Source of the DNA: Mycobacteroides saopaulense
GTDB lineage: Bacteria; Actinomycetota; Actinomycetes; Mycobacteriales; Mycobacteriaceae
Assembly: GCF_001456355.1 (NCBI RefSeq)
Contig: NZ_CP010271.1
Location: 2,976,001-3,040,000, forward strand
Direction: 5' to 3'
DNA length: 64,000 bases
In this document: piece after piece, positions 57,975 through 64,000 of the stretch
Layout: each line of letters starts with the position of its first letter
How positions within the stretch are numbered: the first letter of the stretch is position 1
Translations under genes and position numbers: made by a program
The notes under the pieces: generated by a model
Told to the model about the DNA's origin: nothing
What the model saw: only the letters and a program-made list of their open reading frames with translations
Databases searched by the model: none

Positions 57975-58910
57975 GTGCCCGATCCGACCACCCGGACCGG
58001 TGCAGCGGTCCTCGCCGCCGGAGCCGCACTCTGGCGGTACCAGGAAAAACCTGGCCAGGACGGCACTGCCGGCGCCATCGAAGTAGCGCTGGTGCACCGA
58101 CCACGATACGACGATTGGTCACTGCCCAAAGGGAAACTCGACCCTGGTGAGACCGCTGCCATCGCCGCGGTCCGCGAGATCGCCGAGGAGACCGGATTCA
58201 CCGCGCGGCTCGGCAGGCGGTTGCCGTCGGTGAGTTATCCGGTGGCCCAGGGAACCAAGCGCGTCAGATATTGGGCGGCACAAGTTTTGGACGGCAAGTT
58301 TGAAGCCAACCATGAAGTCGACGAGATTCAGTGGCTACCGGTAACGCGCGCGATCAAGACGGTCAGCTATGCCGTTGACCGGAAAGTGCTGCGAAATTTC
58401 GCAAAGCACGAAATTGATACTCGGACATTGATCATTGTGCGCCACGCAAAGGCGGGGCGAAAGGAAAGGTATTCGGGCGACGACACACTGCGGCCACTGG
58501 ACAAGAAAGGCCGCGCCCAGGCCGAGGCGCTTACCGGGCAATTACTTGCATTCGGTGCCAGCGCGATTCACTCCGCAGATCGACTGCGCTGCCGCCAGAC
58601 CGTGGAACCGCTTGCCGAGGAGCTGAACACGGTGATCTACAGCGAGCCCGCGCTCAGTGAGGAGGCCTATTGGGCCGACCGCAGGCGTGCCCATCACCGG
58701 ATTCTGGAAATCGCCGGATTGGACGGTATCCGGGTGGTATGCACACAAGGCCGGGTCATCCCAGACCTGATTAAGTGGTGGGCGGATCGCGACGGTGTCC
58801 GCCCCGATAAATCGCGTAACCGCAAGGGCAGCATGTGGGTGCTGTCGATGCGCGGCCAGAAACTGCTGGCCGCAGACCATCTGGACAGCCCACTTCCGGC
58901 CGGCGGCTAG
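57975..58910 (+). CDS. mutT1: two-domain Nudix/histidine phosphatase MutT1
   Basis: A 311-residue sanitiser of oxidised nucleotides. The N-terminal Nudix box is GKLDPGETAAIAAVREIAEE; the C-terminal half is a histidine-phosphatase fold with the RH signature in LIIVRHAKAGRKERYSG and SADRLRCRQTVEPLA. In M. tuberculosis MutT1 the two halves convert 8-oxo-GTP stepwise to the monophosphate. GTG 57975 is the start. It corresponds to Rv2985. A strong shared terminator follows. Confidence 0.94.
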   Translation: MPDPTTRTGAAVLAAGAALWRYQEKPGQDGTAGAIEVALVHRPRYDDWSLPKGKLDPGETAAIAAVREIAEETGFTARLGRRLPSVSYPVAQGTKRVRYWAAQVLDGKFEANHEVDEIQWLPVTRAIKTVSYAVDRKVLRNFAKHEIDTRTLIIVRHAKAGRKERYSGDDTLRPLDKKGRAQAEALTGQLLAFGASAIHSADRLRCRQTVEPLAEELNTVIYSEPALSEEAYWADRRRAHHRILEIAGLDGIRVVCTQGRVIPDLIKWWADRDGVRPDKSRNRKGSMWVLSMRGQKLLAADHLDSPLPAGG

Positions 58911-58932
58911 ACGCCGGCACCACCCGAAAAGC

Positions 58933-58968
58933 AACATCGGGCCCCACCCGAAGGTGGGACCCGATGTT
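58933..58968. terminator. bidirectional hairpin terminator between mutT1 and hupB
   Basis: A 16-bp stem with one mismatch and a CGAA loop (arms 58933-58948 and 58953-58968, AACATCGGG...CCCGATGTT) lies between the convergent mutT1 and hupB genes. There is no long U tract on either side, which is typical of mycobacterial terminators. Confidence 0.85.
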
Positions 58969-58977
58969 GACTTGAAA

Positions 58978-59607
58978 CTACTTGCGGCCCTTCTTGGCGG
59001 GAGCCTTCTTGGCCGGGGCCTTCTTGGCGGGAGCCTTGGTCGCAGCCTTCTTGGCCGGAGCCTTGGTCACGGCCTTCTTGACCGGGGCCTTCTTGGCGGG
59101 AGCAGCCTTCTTGACGACTGCCTTCTTCACAGGCGCAGCCTTCTTGACCACTGCCTTCTTGACCGGGGCCTTCTTGGCGGGAGCAGCCTTCTTGACGACT
59201 GCCTTCTTCACAGGCGCAGCCTTCTTGGCCGGAGCCTTCTTGGCCGGGGCGGCCTTCTTGGCGGCGGCACGCTTGGCCGGGGCGGCGGTGGAACCACGCT
59301 TCACAGCGGGGCCGTCGGCCGGAAGCTTCTGCGAGCCAGAGACAACCGCCTTGAACTGTGCACCGGGACGGAACGTCGGAACCGACGTCGGCTTCACCTT
59401 GACGGTCTCACCGGTGCGCGGGTTGCGGGCGACACGCGCGGCGCGACGGCGCTGCTCGAAAACGCCAAATCCGGTGATTGTCACGCTCTCACCCTTGTGC
59501 ACGGTGCGAACGATGGTGTCGACGACGTGCTCCACCGCAGCGGTGGCTTGCCGGCGATCCGAGCCCAACTTCTGTGTCAGAACGTCGATGAGCTCTGCTT
59601 TGTTCAT
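58978..59607 (-). CDS. hupB: DNA-binding protein HU homologue HupB (histone-like, Lys/Ala tail)
   Basis: Nucleoid protein of 209 residues. The N-terminal HU domain ([20 protein letters not shown] ... [21 protein letters not shown]) is followed by an H1-like tail of about 100 residues built from [14 protein letters not shown] and APAKKAATK units. The tail is known in mycobacteria to be acetylated and methylated and to modulate DNA binding. ATG 59607 is the family start; a frame extending to 59655 is rejected. The tail DNA contains an 81-bp tandem duplication. It corresponds to Rv2986c. Confidence 0.96.
   Translation of the reverse strand: MNKAELIDVLTQKLGSDRRQATAAVEHVVDTIVRTVHKGESVTITGFGVFEQRRRAARVARNPRTGETVKVKPTSVPTFRPGAQFKAVVSGSQKLPADGPAVKRGSTAAPAKRAAAKKAAPAKKAPAKKAAPVKKAVVKKAAPAKKAPVKKAVVKKAAPVKKAVVKKAAPAKKAPVKKAVTKAPAKKAATKAPAKKAPAKKAPAKKGRK
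59072..59227. repeat. 81-bp-period tandem duplication in the hupB tail
   Basis: Two identical 75-bp blocks (59072-59146 and 59153-59227) recur with an 81-bp period (27 codons) inside the Lys/Ala-rich part of hupB. The exact identity at wobble positions shows recent duplication rather than amino-acid selection alone. Confidence 0.9.
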
Positions 59608-59750
59608 GTAAAACCCTCCGAAGCCAGTGGTCCACTTTGAACCGACTTCGAACACGGTAAACCCAACTGCACGTGATTTCCAAGTGCCACGCGTAATTTC
59701 GGCAAAATTCTCTGAGCTTCTTTACGGGCCATATGCCGACCAAAAGGAAT

Positions 59751-59769
59751 GCCCTTGCCCCCCAAGGGC
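59751..59769 (-). terminator. hairpin terminator downstream of leuD
   Basis: GCCCTTG and CAAGGGC form a 7-bp stem with a CCCCC loop; on the minus strand the stem is followed after four bases by TTTT. It lies 11 bp after the leuD stop and before the hupB promoter region. The 59608-59750 spacer upstream of hupB shows no other gene. Confidence 0.6.
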
Positions 59770-59779
59770 GCCCAATCAG

Positions 59780-60379
59780 CTACTCAGAAGGCTCCAAAGT
59801 ACGGGGTTTGAACTCCGGCCGAGCGGCCTCAAAAGCCGCAATTTCGTCGACTTTTCGCAGCGTAAGGCCTATATCGTCCAAGCCTTCGAGTAGCCGCCAC
59901 CGCGTGTAGTCGTCAATCTCAAACGGCACCACCGCCGTTCCGGCAGTCACCGTTCGATCCTCAAGATTCACAGTGAGTTCCAAACCTGGATTCTGCTCGA
60001 TGAGCTTCCACAGCAGCTCGATGTCGGACTGACCGACCAGTCCCGCCAGCAGACCGGCCTTACCGGCGTTGCCCCGGAAGATATCTCCGAAACGGGACGA
60101 AAGTACTACTCGAAATCCGTAGTCCATCAAGGCCCAGACCGCGTGCTCACGGGATGATCCGGTGCCGAATTCGGGCCCGGCGACCAGAACGCTGCCCCGG
60201 TTGAACGGTTCCAGATTGAGAATGAACGAGGGATCGGTCCGCCAGCCGGCGAAGAGCCCGTCCTCGAAACCCGTTCGGGTGACACGCTTGAGGTACACCG
60301 CCGGGATGATCTGGTCGGTATCCACGTTGGAACGACGCAGCGGCACACCAATTCCGGTGTGGGTGTCGAATGCCTCCAC
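59780..60379 (-). CDS. leuD: 3-isopropylmalate dehydratase small subunit
   Basis: Small subunit (199 residues) of isopropylmalate isomerase in leucine synthesis. Signature segments are [16 protein letters not shown] and [19 protein letters not shown]. The start is ATG 60379, 29 bp after leuC. It corresponds to Rv2987c. Confidence 0.97.
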   Translation of the reverse strand: MEAFDTHTGIGVPLRRSNVDTDQIIPAVYLKRVTRTGFEDGLFAGWRTDPSFILNLEPFNRGSVLVAGPEFGTGSSREHAVWALMDYGFRVVLSSRFGDIFRGNAGKAGLLAGLVGQSDIELLWKLIEQNPGLELTVNLEDRTVTAGTAVVPFEIDDYTRWRLLEGLDDIGLTLRKVDEIAAFEAARPEFKPRTLEPSE

Positions 60380-60408
60380 TATTTCCTCCTGTGCCTTTTG
60401 GCAGGCGC

Positions 60409-61869
60409 CTATTTTACGGATTTTGCCAAATCAGCTGGCGATGAGAGCTTTCCCCTCACCGCGGTCGCGGCGGCGACAGTCGGCGAGACCAGGTGTGTCC
60501 GGCCGCCCTTGCCCTGGCGCCCCTCGAAATTTCGGTTCGACGTCGACGCGCACCGCTGCCCCGGGGACAACTGATCGGGATTCATTCCCAGGCACATCGA
60601 ACAGCCCGCCTGACGCCACTGAGCGCCCGCGGCGATGAAAATCTCGCCCAGCCCCTCGGATTCGGCCTGCGCACGCACCCGCATCGAACCCGGAACGATC
60701 AGCATGGTGACACCCTCGGCCACCTTCCGGTCCCGCAGCACGTCGGCCACCGCCCGTAGATCTTCGATCCGCCCGTTGGTGCACGATCCGACAAAGACGG
60801 TGTCCACCGGGATCTCACGCATGGGCGTACCCGGGGTGAGATCCATATAGGTCAGCGCCTTCTCGGCAGCCAGCCGCTCCTCTTCGTCGACCATCTGCTC
60901 CGGATCGGGCACGTCGGCCCCCAGGGGCACCCCCTGCCCCGGGTTGGTGCCCCAGGTGACAAAGGGTGTCAAGGTACTGGCATCGATGTGCACTTCCGCG
61001 TCGAATTGGGCACCTTCGTCGGTGCGCAGCGAGTCCCATTCGGCCACAGCGGCATCCCACAGCTCGCCCTTGGGCGCGTGCGGGCGGTCCTTGAGGTAGG
61101 CGTAGGTGGTCTCGTCGGGGGCCACCATGCCGGCTCGGGCACCGGCCTCAATAGACATATTGCACATAGTCATTCGGGCCTCCATCGACATCTCCTCGAC
61201 GGCCCGTCCGCGGTACTCCAGGACATACCCTTGGCCGCCACCGGTACCGATCTTGGCGATGACCGCCAGAATGACGTCCTTGCTGGTAACGCCCTTCGGC
61301 AGGCTGCCGTCGATGTTGATGGCCATGGTCCGAAATGGTTTCAGCGGCAAGGTCTGCGTGGCCATGACGTGCTCGACCTCGGAGGTTCCGATGCCCATCG
61401 CCAGCGCTCCGAAGGCGCCGTGCGTGGAGGTGTGGCTGTCCCCGCAGACGACCGTGGTGCCCGGTTGAGTCAAACCCAGCTGCGGACCGACCACGTGCAC
61501 GATGCCCTGTTCGGCGTCTCCCATCGGGTGCAGGCGGATGCCGAATTCTTTGCAATTGCGTCGCAGCGTCTCCACCTGGGTGCGCGACACCGGATCGGCG
61601 ATCGGCTTGTCGACGTCGATCGTCGGCACGTTGTGGTCTTCGGTCGCGATCGTCAGATCCGGCCGACGCACGGGGCGCCCGGCCAACCGCAGGCCGTCGA
61701 ACGCCTGCGGACTGGTCACCTCATGGACCAGATGCAGATCGATGTAGATGAGGTCGGGCTCACGAGCTGCACCCTCACCGGTTCCGCGTACCACTACGTG
61801 GGAGTCCCAGACCTTCTCTGCCAGGGTCCTGGGCTGTTGGACACTAGTCATCATTGGCTCCGTACTCAT
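60409..61869 (-). CDS. leuC: 3-isopropylmalate dehydratase large subunit
   Basis: Iron-sulfur subunit (486 residues) of isopropylmalate isomerase. The 4Fe-4S cysteines are in [16 protein letters not shown] and [34 protein letters not shown] is the aconitase signature. ATG 61869 or ATG 61854 ([14 protein letters not shown] region) may start it. It is divergent from an IclR-type regulator with only 34 bp between, as for Rv2988c and Rv2989. Confidence 0.97.
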   Translation of the reverse strand: MSTEPMMTSVQQPRTLAEKVWDSHVVVRGTGEGAAREPDLIYIDLHLVHEVTSPQAFDGLRLAGRPVRRPDLTIATEDHNVPTIDVDKPIADPVSRTQVETLRRNCKEFGIRLHPMGDAEQGIVHVVGPQLGLTQPGTTVVCGDSHTSTHGAFGALAMGIGTSEVEHVMATQTLPLKPFRTMAINIDGSLPKGVTSKDVILAVIAKIGTGGGQGYVLEYRGRAVEEMSMEARMTMCNMSIEAGARAGMVAPDETTYAYLKDRPHAPKGELWDAAVAEWDSLRTDEGAQFDAEVHIDASTLTPFVTWGTNPGQGVPLGADVPDPEQMVDEEERLAAEKALTYMDLTPGTPMREIPVDTVFVGSCTNGRIEDLRAVADVLRDRKVAEGVTMLIVPGSMRVRAQAESEGLGEIFIAAGAQWRQAGCSMCLGMNPDQLSPGQRCASTSNRNFEGRQGKGGRTHLVSPTVAAATAVRGKLSSPADLAKSVK

Positions 61870-61910
61870 TGCGTCTCAATATTTGGAACGTTAGTATCGT
61901 CCTGTGAGAC
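61869..61910. promoter_or_regulatory. leuC/iclR divergent control region
   Basis: On the plus strand TTGCGT (61869-61874), 17 bp, then TAGTAT (61892-61897) forms a promoter whose -10 ends six bases before GTG 61904, suggesting a leaderless iclR mRNA. GTCTCA (61873-61878) and TGAGAC (61905-61910) form a perfect interrupted palindrome centred on the promoter, a plausible operator for the regulator on both genes. Confidence 0.45.
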
Positions 61911-62605
61911 AGCATAGCGGCATCGGCGTCCTCGACAAAGCGGTGCAGGTCCTGACGGCCATAGGCGACTCGCCCTGCGGGCTCGCGGAATTGTGCGAGC
62001 GCACGGGGCTCCCCCGTGCCACTGCACATCGACTGGCGGCGGGGCTGGAGGTCCACCGACTGCTGTCACGTGACGGAGACGGGCAGTGGCAGCTCGGCGC
62101 CGGGCTGACCGAACTCGCCGCGCACGTCAACGATCCGCTGCTGAGCGCCAGCGCTCAGGTACTGCCGAAGCTGCGCGAGATCACCGGGGAGAGCGTGCAG
62201 CTCTACCGACAGGAAGGCACCGTACGCATCTGCGTGGCGGCGCTCGAACCTCCGGCAGGGCTTCGCGATACCGTGCCGGTCGGCTCGCGCCTGCCGATGT
62301 CGGCGGGATCGGGCGCCAAAGTACTACTTGCCCACAGTGATTCGGCCACCCAGGCGGCGGTGCTGCCCGGCGCCACGTTCACCGAACGCGCGCTGGCCGA
62401 TGTGCGCAAGCGGGGCTGGGCGCAGAGCGCGGCCGAGCGCGAGGCGGGCGTGGCCAGCGTCTCTGCCCCCGTCCGCGATCGGCACGGCAATGTCATTGCC
62501 GCGATATCGGTTTCCGGCCCGATTGACCGGATGGGCCGACGGCCGGGGGCGCGCTGGGCGGCCGATCTCGTTGCCGCCTCCGAGGCGATAACAGCCCGGC
62601 TTTAA
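61904..62605 (+). CDS. IclR-family transcriptional regulator of leucine genes
   Basis: A 233-residue IclR protein: N-terminal winged helix (GIGVLDKAVQVLTAIGDSP, LAELCERTGLPRATAHRLAAG) and C-terminal effector domain (SVQLYRQEGTVRICVAALEP, SAGSGAKVLLAHS, GVASVSAPVRDRHGNVIAAI). Homologues NdgR (Streptomyces) and LtbR (Corynebacterium) bind the leuCD promoter and control leucine synthesis, and the divergent arrangement is the same here. It corresponds to Rv2989. GTG start, apparently leaderless. Confidence 0.9.
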   Translation: MRQHSGIGVLDKAVQVLTAIGDSPCGLAELCERTGLPRATAHRLAAGLEVHRLLSRDGDGQWQLGAGLTELAAHVNDPLLSASAQVLPKLREITGESVQLYRQEGTVRICVAALEPPAGLRDTVPVGSRLPMSAGSGAKVLLAHSDSATQAAVLPGATFTERALADVRKRGWAQSAAEREAGVASVSAPVRDRHGNVIAAISVSGPIDRMGRRPGARWAADLVAASEAITARL

Positions 62606-62614
62606 GCTCCGAAT

Positions 62615-63112
62615 ATGGGAAGCAATCAGCGCTCGCAGATCGTCATGTCCGACGACGAGATCACCGAGTTCATCAACAACTCACGCACCACGACCATGGC
62701 CACCATCGGCGCCAACGGGCAGCCGCACCTGATCGCCATGTGGTACGCGGTACTCGACGGCGAGCTATGGTTCGAGACCAAGGCCAAGTCGCAGAAGGTG
62801 GTCAACCTCAAGCGCAACCCCACCATCACTTGCCTCATCGAGGACGGGCTGACCTACGACACCCTGCGCGGGGTATCCATCGAAGGTCAGGCCGAGATCG
62901 TCGAGGATCCCGACGCACTGTTCCAGGTGGGTATCAGCGTCTTCGAGCGCTACACCGCGCCGTACACAGAAGAGATGAAACCGTTCGTCGAGGCGATGCT
63001 CAACAAGCGCATCGCGGTCCGAGTGCGCCCGACCCGCATCCGGTCCTGGGATCACCGCAAGCTCGGCCTGCCCGCGATGCCGCTCGGCGGCTCGACGACG
63101 CCGCAGCAGTAG
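62615..63112 (+). CDS. PPOX-class split-barrel oxidoreductase (probable F420 or flavin binding)
   Basis: A 165-residue pyridoxamine-phosphate-oxidase-fold protein (DEITEFINNSRTTTMATIG, QPHLIAMWYAVLDGELWFET, KVVNLKRNPTITCLIEDGLTYD, GVSIEGQAEIVED). Many mycobacterial members of this class bind F420 rather than FMN; that assignment is by family. It lies ten bases after the IclR gene. It corresponds to Rv2991. Confidence 0.88.
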   Translation: MGSNQRSQIVMSDDEITEFINNSRTTTMATIGANGQPHLIAMWYAVLDGELWFETKAKSQKVVNLKRNPTITCLIEDGLTYDTLRGVSIEGQAEIVEDPDALFQVGISVFERYTAPYTEEMKPFVEAMLNKRIAVRVRPTRIRSWDHRKLGLPAMPLGGSTTPQQ

Positions 63113-63121
63113 GCGCCGGCG

Positions 63122-63424
63122 GTGGGCCAGCTCGCACGCGATGCGTTCGACTCTTTCCGCGAGGGTCTGCGGCATAAGAAGATCAAACGGCCATTGAGCA
63201 ACGCGCTGGTCCATCACCTCGACACCGGCGAGCCGGCCGGACCACACGATGACCGGATCCGTGAATTATGTGCCGAGACCCTCGACATCGACGTGGACGT
63301 GGAGAAGGCAGGCGCGCATCAGGCCCGCAAGTTCGTGATCTGGACCCTGCGTGGCCGCCACCCGGAATTGACCGAGGAAGCGCTGCGCGTATTGGGTGAT
63401 TACCGCGCCGAGAGCTGGCGATAG
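63122..63424 (+). CDS. conserved hypothetical protein (100 residues)
   Basis: A small soluble protein I cannot assign to a family. It is rich in charged residues and mostly helical (DAFDSFREGLRHKKIKRPLS ... RKFVIWTLRGRHPELTEEAL). The GTG 63122 start lies nine bases after the PPOX stop, so it is probably cotranscribed. It converges on tRNA-Glu, whose 3' end is 15 bp away. Confidence 0.65.
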   Translation: MGQLARDAFDSFREGLRHKKIKRPLSNALVHHLDTGEPAGPHDDRIRELCAETLDIDVDVEKAGAHQARKFVIWTLRGRHPELTEEALRVLGDYRAESWR

Positions 63425-63439
63425 GTCTCGCAAGAGAAC

Positions 63440-63515
63440 TGGTACCCCCGATGGGATTCGAACCCACGCTACCGCCGTGAGAGGGCGGCGTCCTAGGCCG
63501 CTAGACGACGGGGGC
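63440..63515 (-). tRNA. tRNA-Glu (anticodon CUC)
   Basis: On the minus strand a 76-nt cloverleaf with acceptor GCCCCCG/CGGGGGT, TPsiC loop GGTTCGAATCC, anticodon loop CCCTCTCAC (anticodon CUC) and an encoded CCA end (63442-63440). An upstream TAGACT (about 63554-63559 on the minus strand) may be its -10 element. Confidence 0.95.
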
Positions 63516-63582
63516 TAGAACATTTCGTGCACTGCGCGTGGCGCGCAGACTTGACAGTCTAGCTCACCGGCGCACATCCACC

Positions 63583-63607
63583 AAATCACTTGCCGTGCAA
63601 ATGATTT
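63583..63607 (-). terminator. 11-bp hairpin immediately downstream of tRNA-Gln
   Basis: Arms 63583-63593 and 63597-63607 (AAATCACTTGC / GCAAATGATTT) pair over 11 positions with one G-U in the minus-strand RNA and a three-base loop. It begins three bases after the tRNA-Gln 3' end, so it may terminate transcription or guide 3' processing. No strong U tract follows. Confidence 0.55.
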
Positions 63608-63610
63608 GCG

Positions 63611-63682
63611 CTGGGGTACCAGGACTCGAACCTAGAATGGCGGTACCAGAAACCGCTGTGTTGCCAATTACACCATACCCCA
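63611..63682 (-). tRNA. tRNA-Gln (anticodon CUG)
   Basis: A 72-nt cloverleaf on the minus strand with acceptor TGGGGTA/TACCCCA, D-loop TGTAATTGGCA, anticodon loop TTCTGGT (anticodon CUG) and T-loop GGTTCGAGTCC. CCA is not encoded. It lies 78 bp downstream of gltX on the same strand. Confidence 0.95.
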
Positions 63683-63760
63683 ATGGCTTCGCAGAACCGC
63701 AGGTCAGCGTGCCGACAGCGGACTTTGGAGCCGACGAGCAGACTACCAAACCAAGGGCGA

Positions 63761-64000
63761 TTAACCCGAATCGGTTTGGCCCTCCACCTCATTTTCCCAG
63801 GTCCGGGCGTTTCGCAGCCGCTGCAGGGTGCGCGCGGAGCCCAGTAGTTCCATCGATTCGAACAGCGGAGGGCTAACCGTCGCACCGGTCACCGCGACGC
63901 GCAGCGGCCCGAATGCCTTCCGGGGTTTGAGTTCGAGCCCCTCGACGAGCGCGCTCTTGAGCGCCTCCTCGATGGCCTGAGTGGTCCACGCATCAAGCGA
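63761..64000 (-). CDS. gltX: glutamyl-tRNA synthetase, C-terminal fragment (gene continues past window)
   Basis: The last 79 codons of a class I glutamyl-tRNA synthetase. The anticodon-binding end is recognisable: [20 protein letters not shown] and [20 protein letters not shown] are the standard GltX C-terminal sequence. The frame is open to base 64000, so the rest lies outside. In mycobacteria GltX is non-discriminating, charging both tRNA-Glu and tRNA-Gln, and both tRNAs are encoded directly downstream. It corresponds to Rv2992c. Confidence 0.95.
   Translation of the reverse strand, partial: SLDAWTTQAIEEALKSALVEGLELKPRKAFGPLRVAVTGATVSPPLFESMELLGSARTLQRLRNARTWENEVEGQTDSG

Overview
The window is a GC-rich mycobacterial chromosome segment. 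Gene content and order follow the Mycobacterium tuberculosis Rv2911-Rv2992c backbone (ffh, glnD-glnB-amt, ftsY, smc, acyP, osmC-like, mutM, rnc, DUF177, sepIVA, coaD, rsmD, pyc, vkor, dsbA-like, lipN-like, recG, fakA-like, ung, thiL, ddlA, gpsA, fbiD, ppk1, mutT1, hupB, leuD, leuC, iclR, gltX). It lacks pknI and the PDIM/PGL lipid locus and carries several insertions relative to M. tuberculosis. A rapidly growing species of the Mycobacteroides abscessus/chelonae group fits best; this is inferred from recalled gene order, not from a search.

Layout. 1-2.5 kb: a D,D-carboxypeptidase (cut by the window edge), a small secreted protein and an amidohydrolase. 2.6-10 kb: SRP GTPase ffh, the amt-glnB-glnD nitrogen operon behind a predicted GlnR site, and SRP receptor ftsY. 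9.9-13.4 kb: an insertion with type 2 IPP isomerase, a secreted thioredoxin-like protein coupled to a CcdA-like membrane protein, a 37-residue Cys-rich metallothionein-like peptide, and an F420-type LLM oxidoreductase. 13.4-17.7 kb: smc-acyP-osmC. 18-26 kb: a complete kdpFABCDE potassium operon preceded by a 31-codon membrane ORF. 26-29.4 kb: mutM-rnc-DUF177-sepIVA-coaD. 29.4-34.5 kb: accessory envelope and secreted genes (HdeD-like, LpqH-like lipoprotein, DUF4253, MpaB-type oxygenase, Pro/Ala-rich exported protein, dienelactone hydrolase). 34.5-41 kb: rsmD-pyc-vkor-dsbA-lipN. 41-50 kb: LLM oxidoreductase, cutinase, secreted HNH nuclease, recG, fakA-like, rpmB, enoyl-CoA hydratase, lipase. 50-63 kb: ung-thiL, DUF3515, ddlA-cgl-gpsA, fbiD-ppk1, mutT1, hupB, leuCD, iclR, PPOX. 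63.1-64 kb: a small hypothetical protein, tRNA-Glu, tRNA-Gln and the 3' end of gltX.

Functional themes. Two extracytoplasmic thiol-redox pairs are present (Trx-like/CcdA and DsbA-like/VKOR). F420 biology is represented by fbiD plus two LLM enzymes and a PPOX protein. Many genes look leaderless, with a TANNNT -10 hexamer ending 6-8 bases before the start codon. The most unusual signals are two genes whose conserved N-termini can only be reached from a CTG codon overlapping the upstream stop as CTGA, a 17-bp divergent promoter with overlapping -10 hexamers, the tiny ORF ahead of kdpF, helically phased repeats ahead of kdp, and the metallothionein-like micro-gene. No rRNA, CRISPR array, prophage or insertion sequence was seen. 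No gene-free stretch exceeds about 300 bp.
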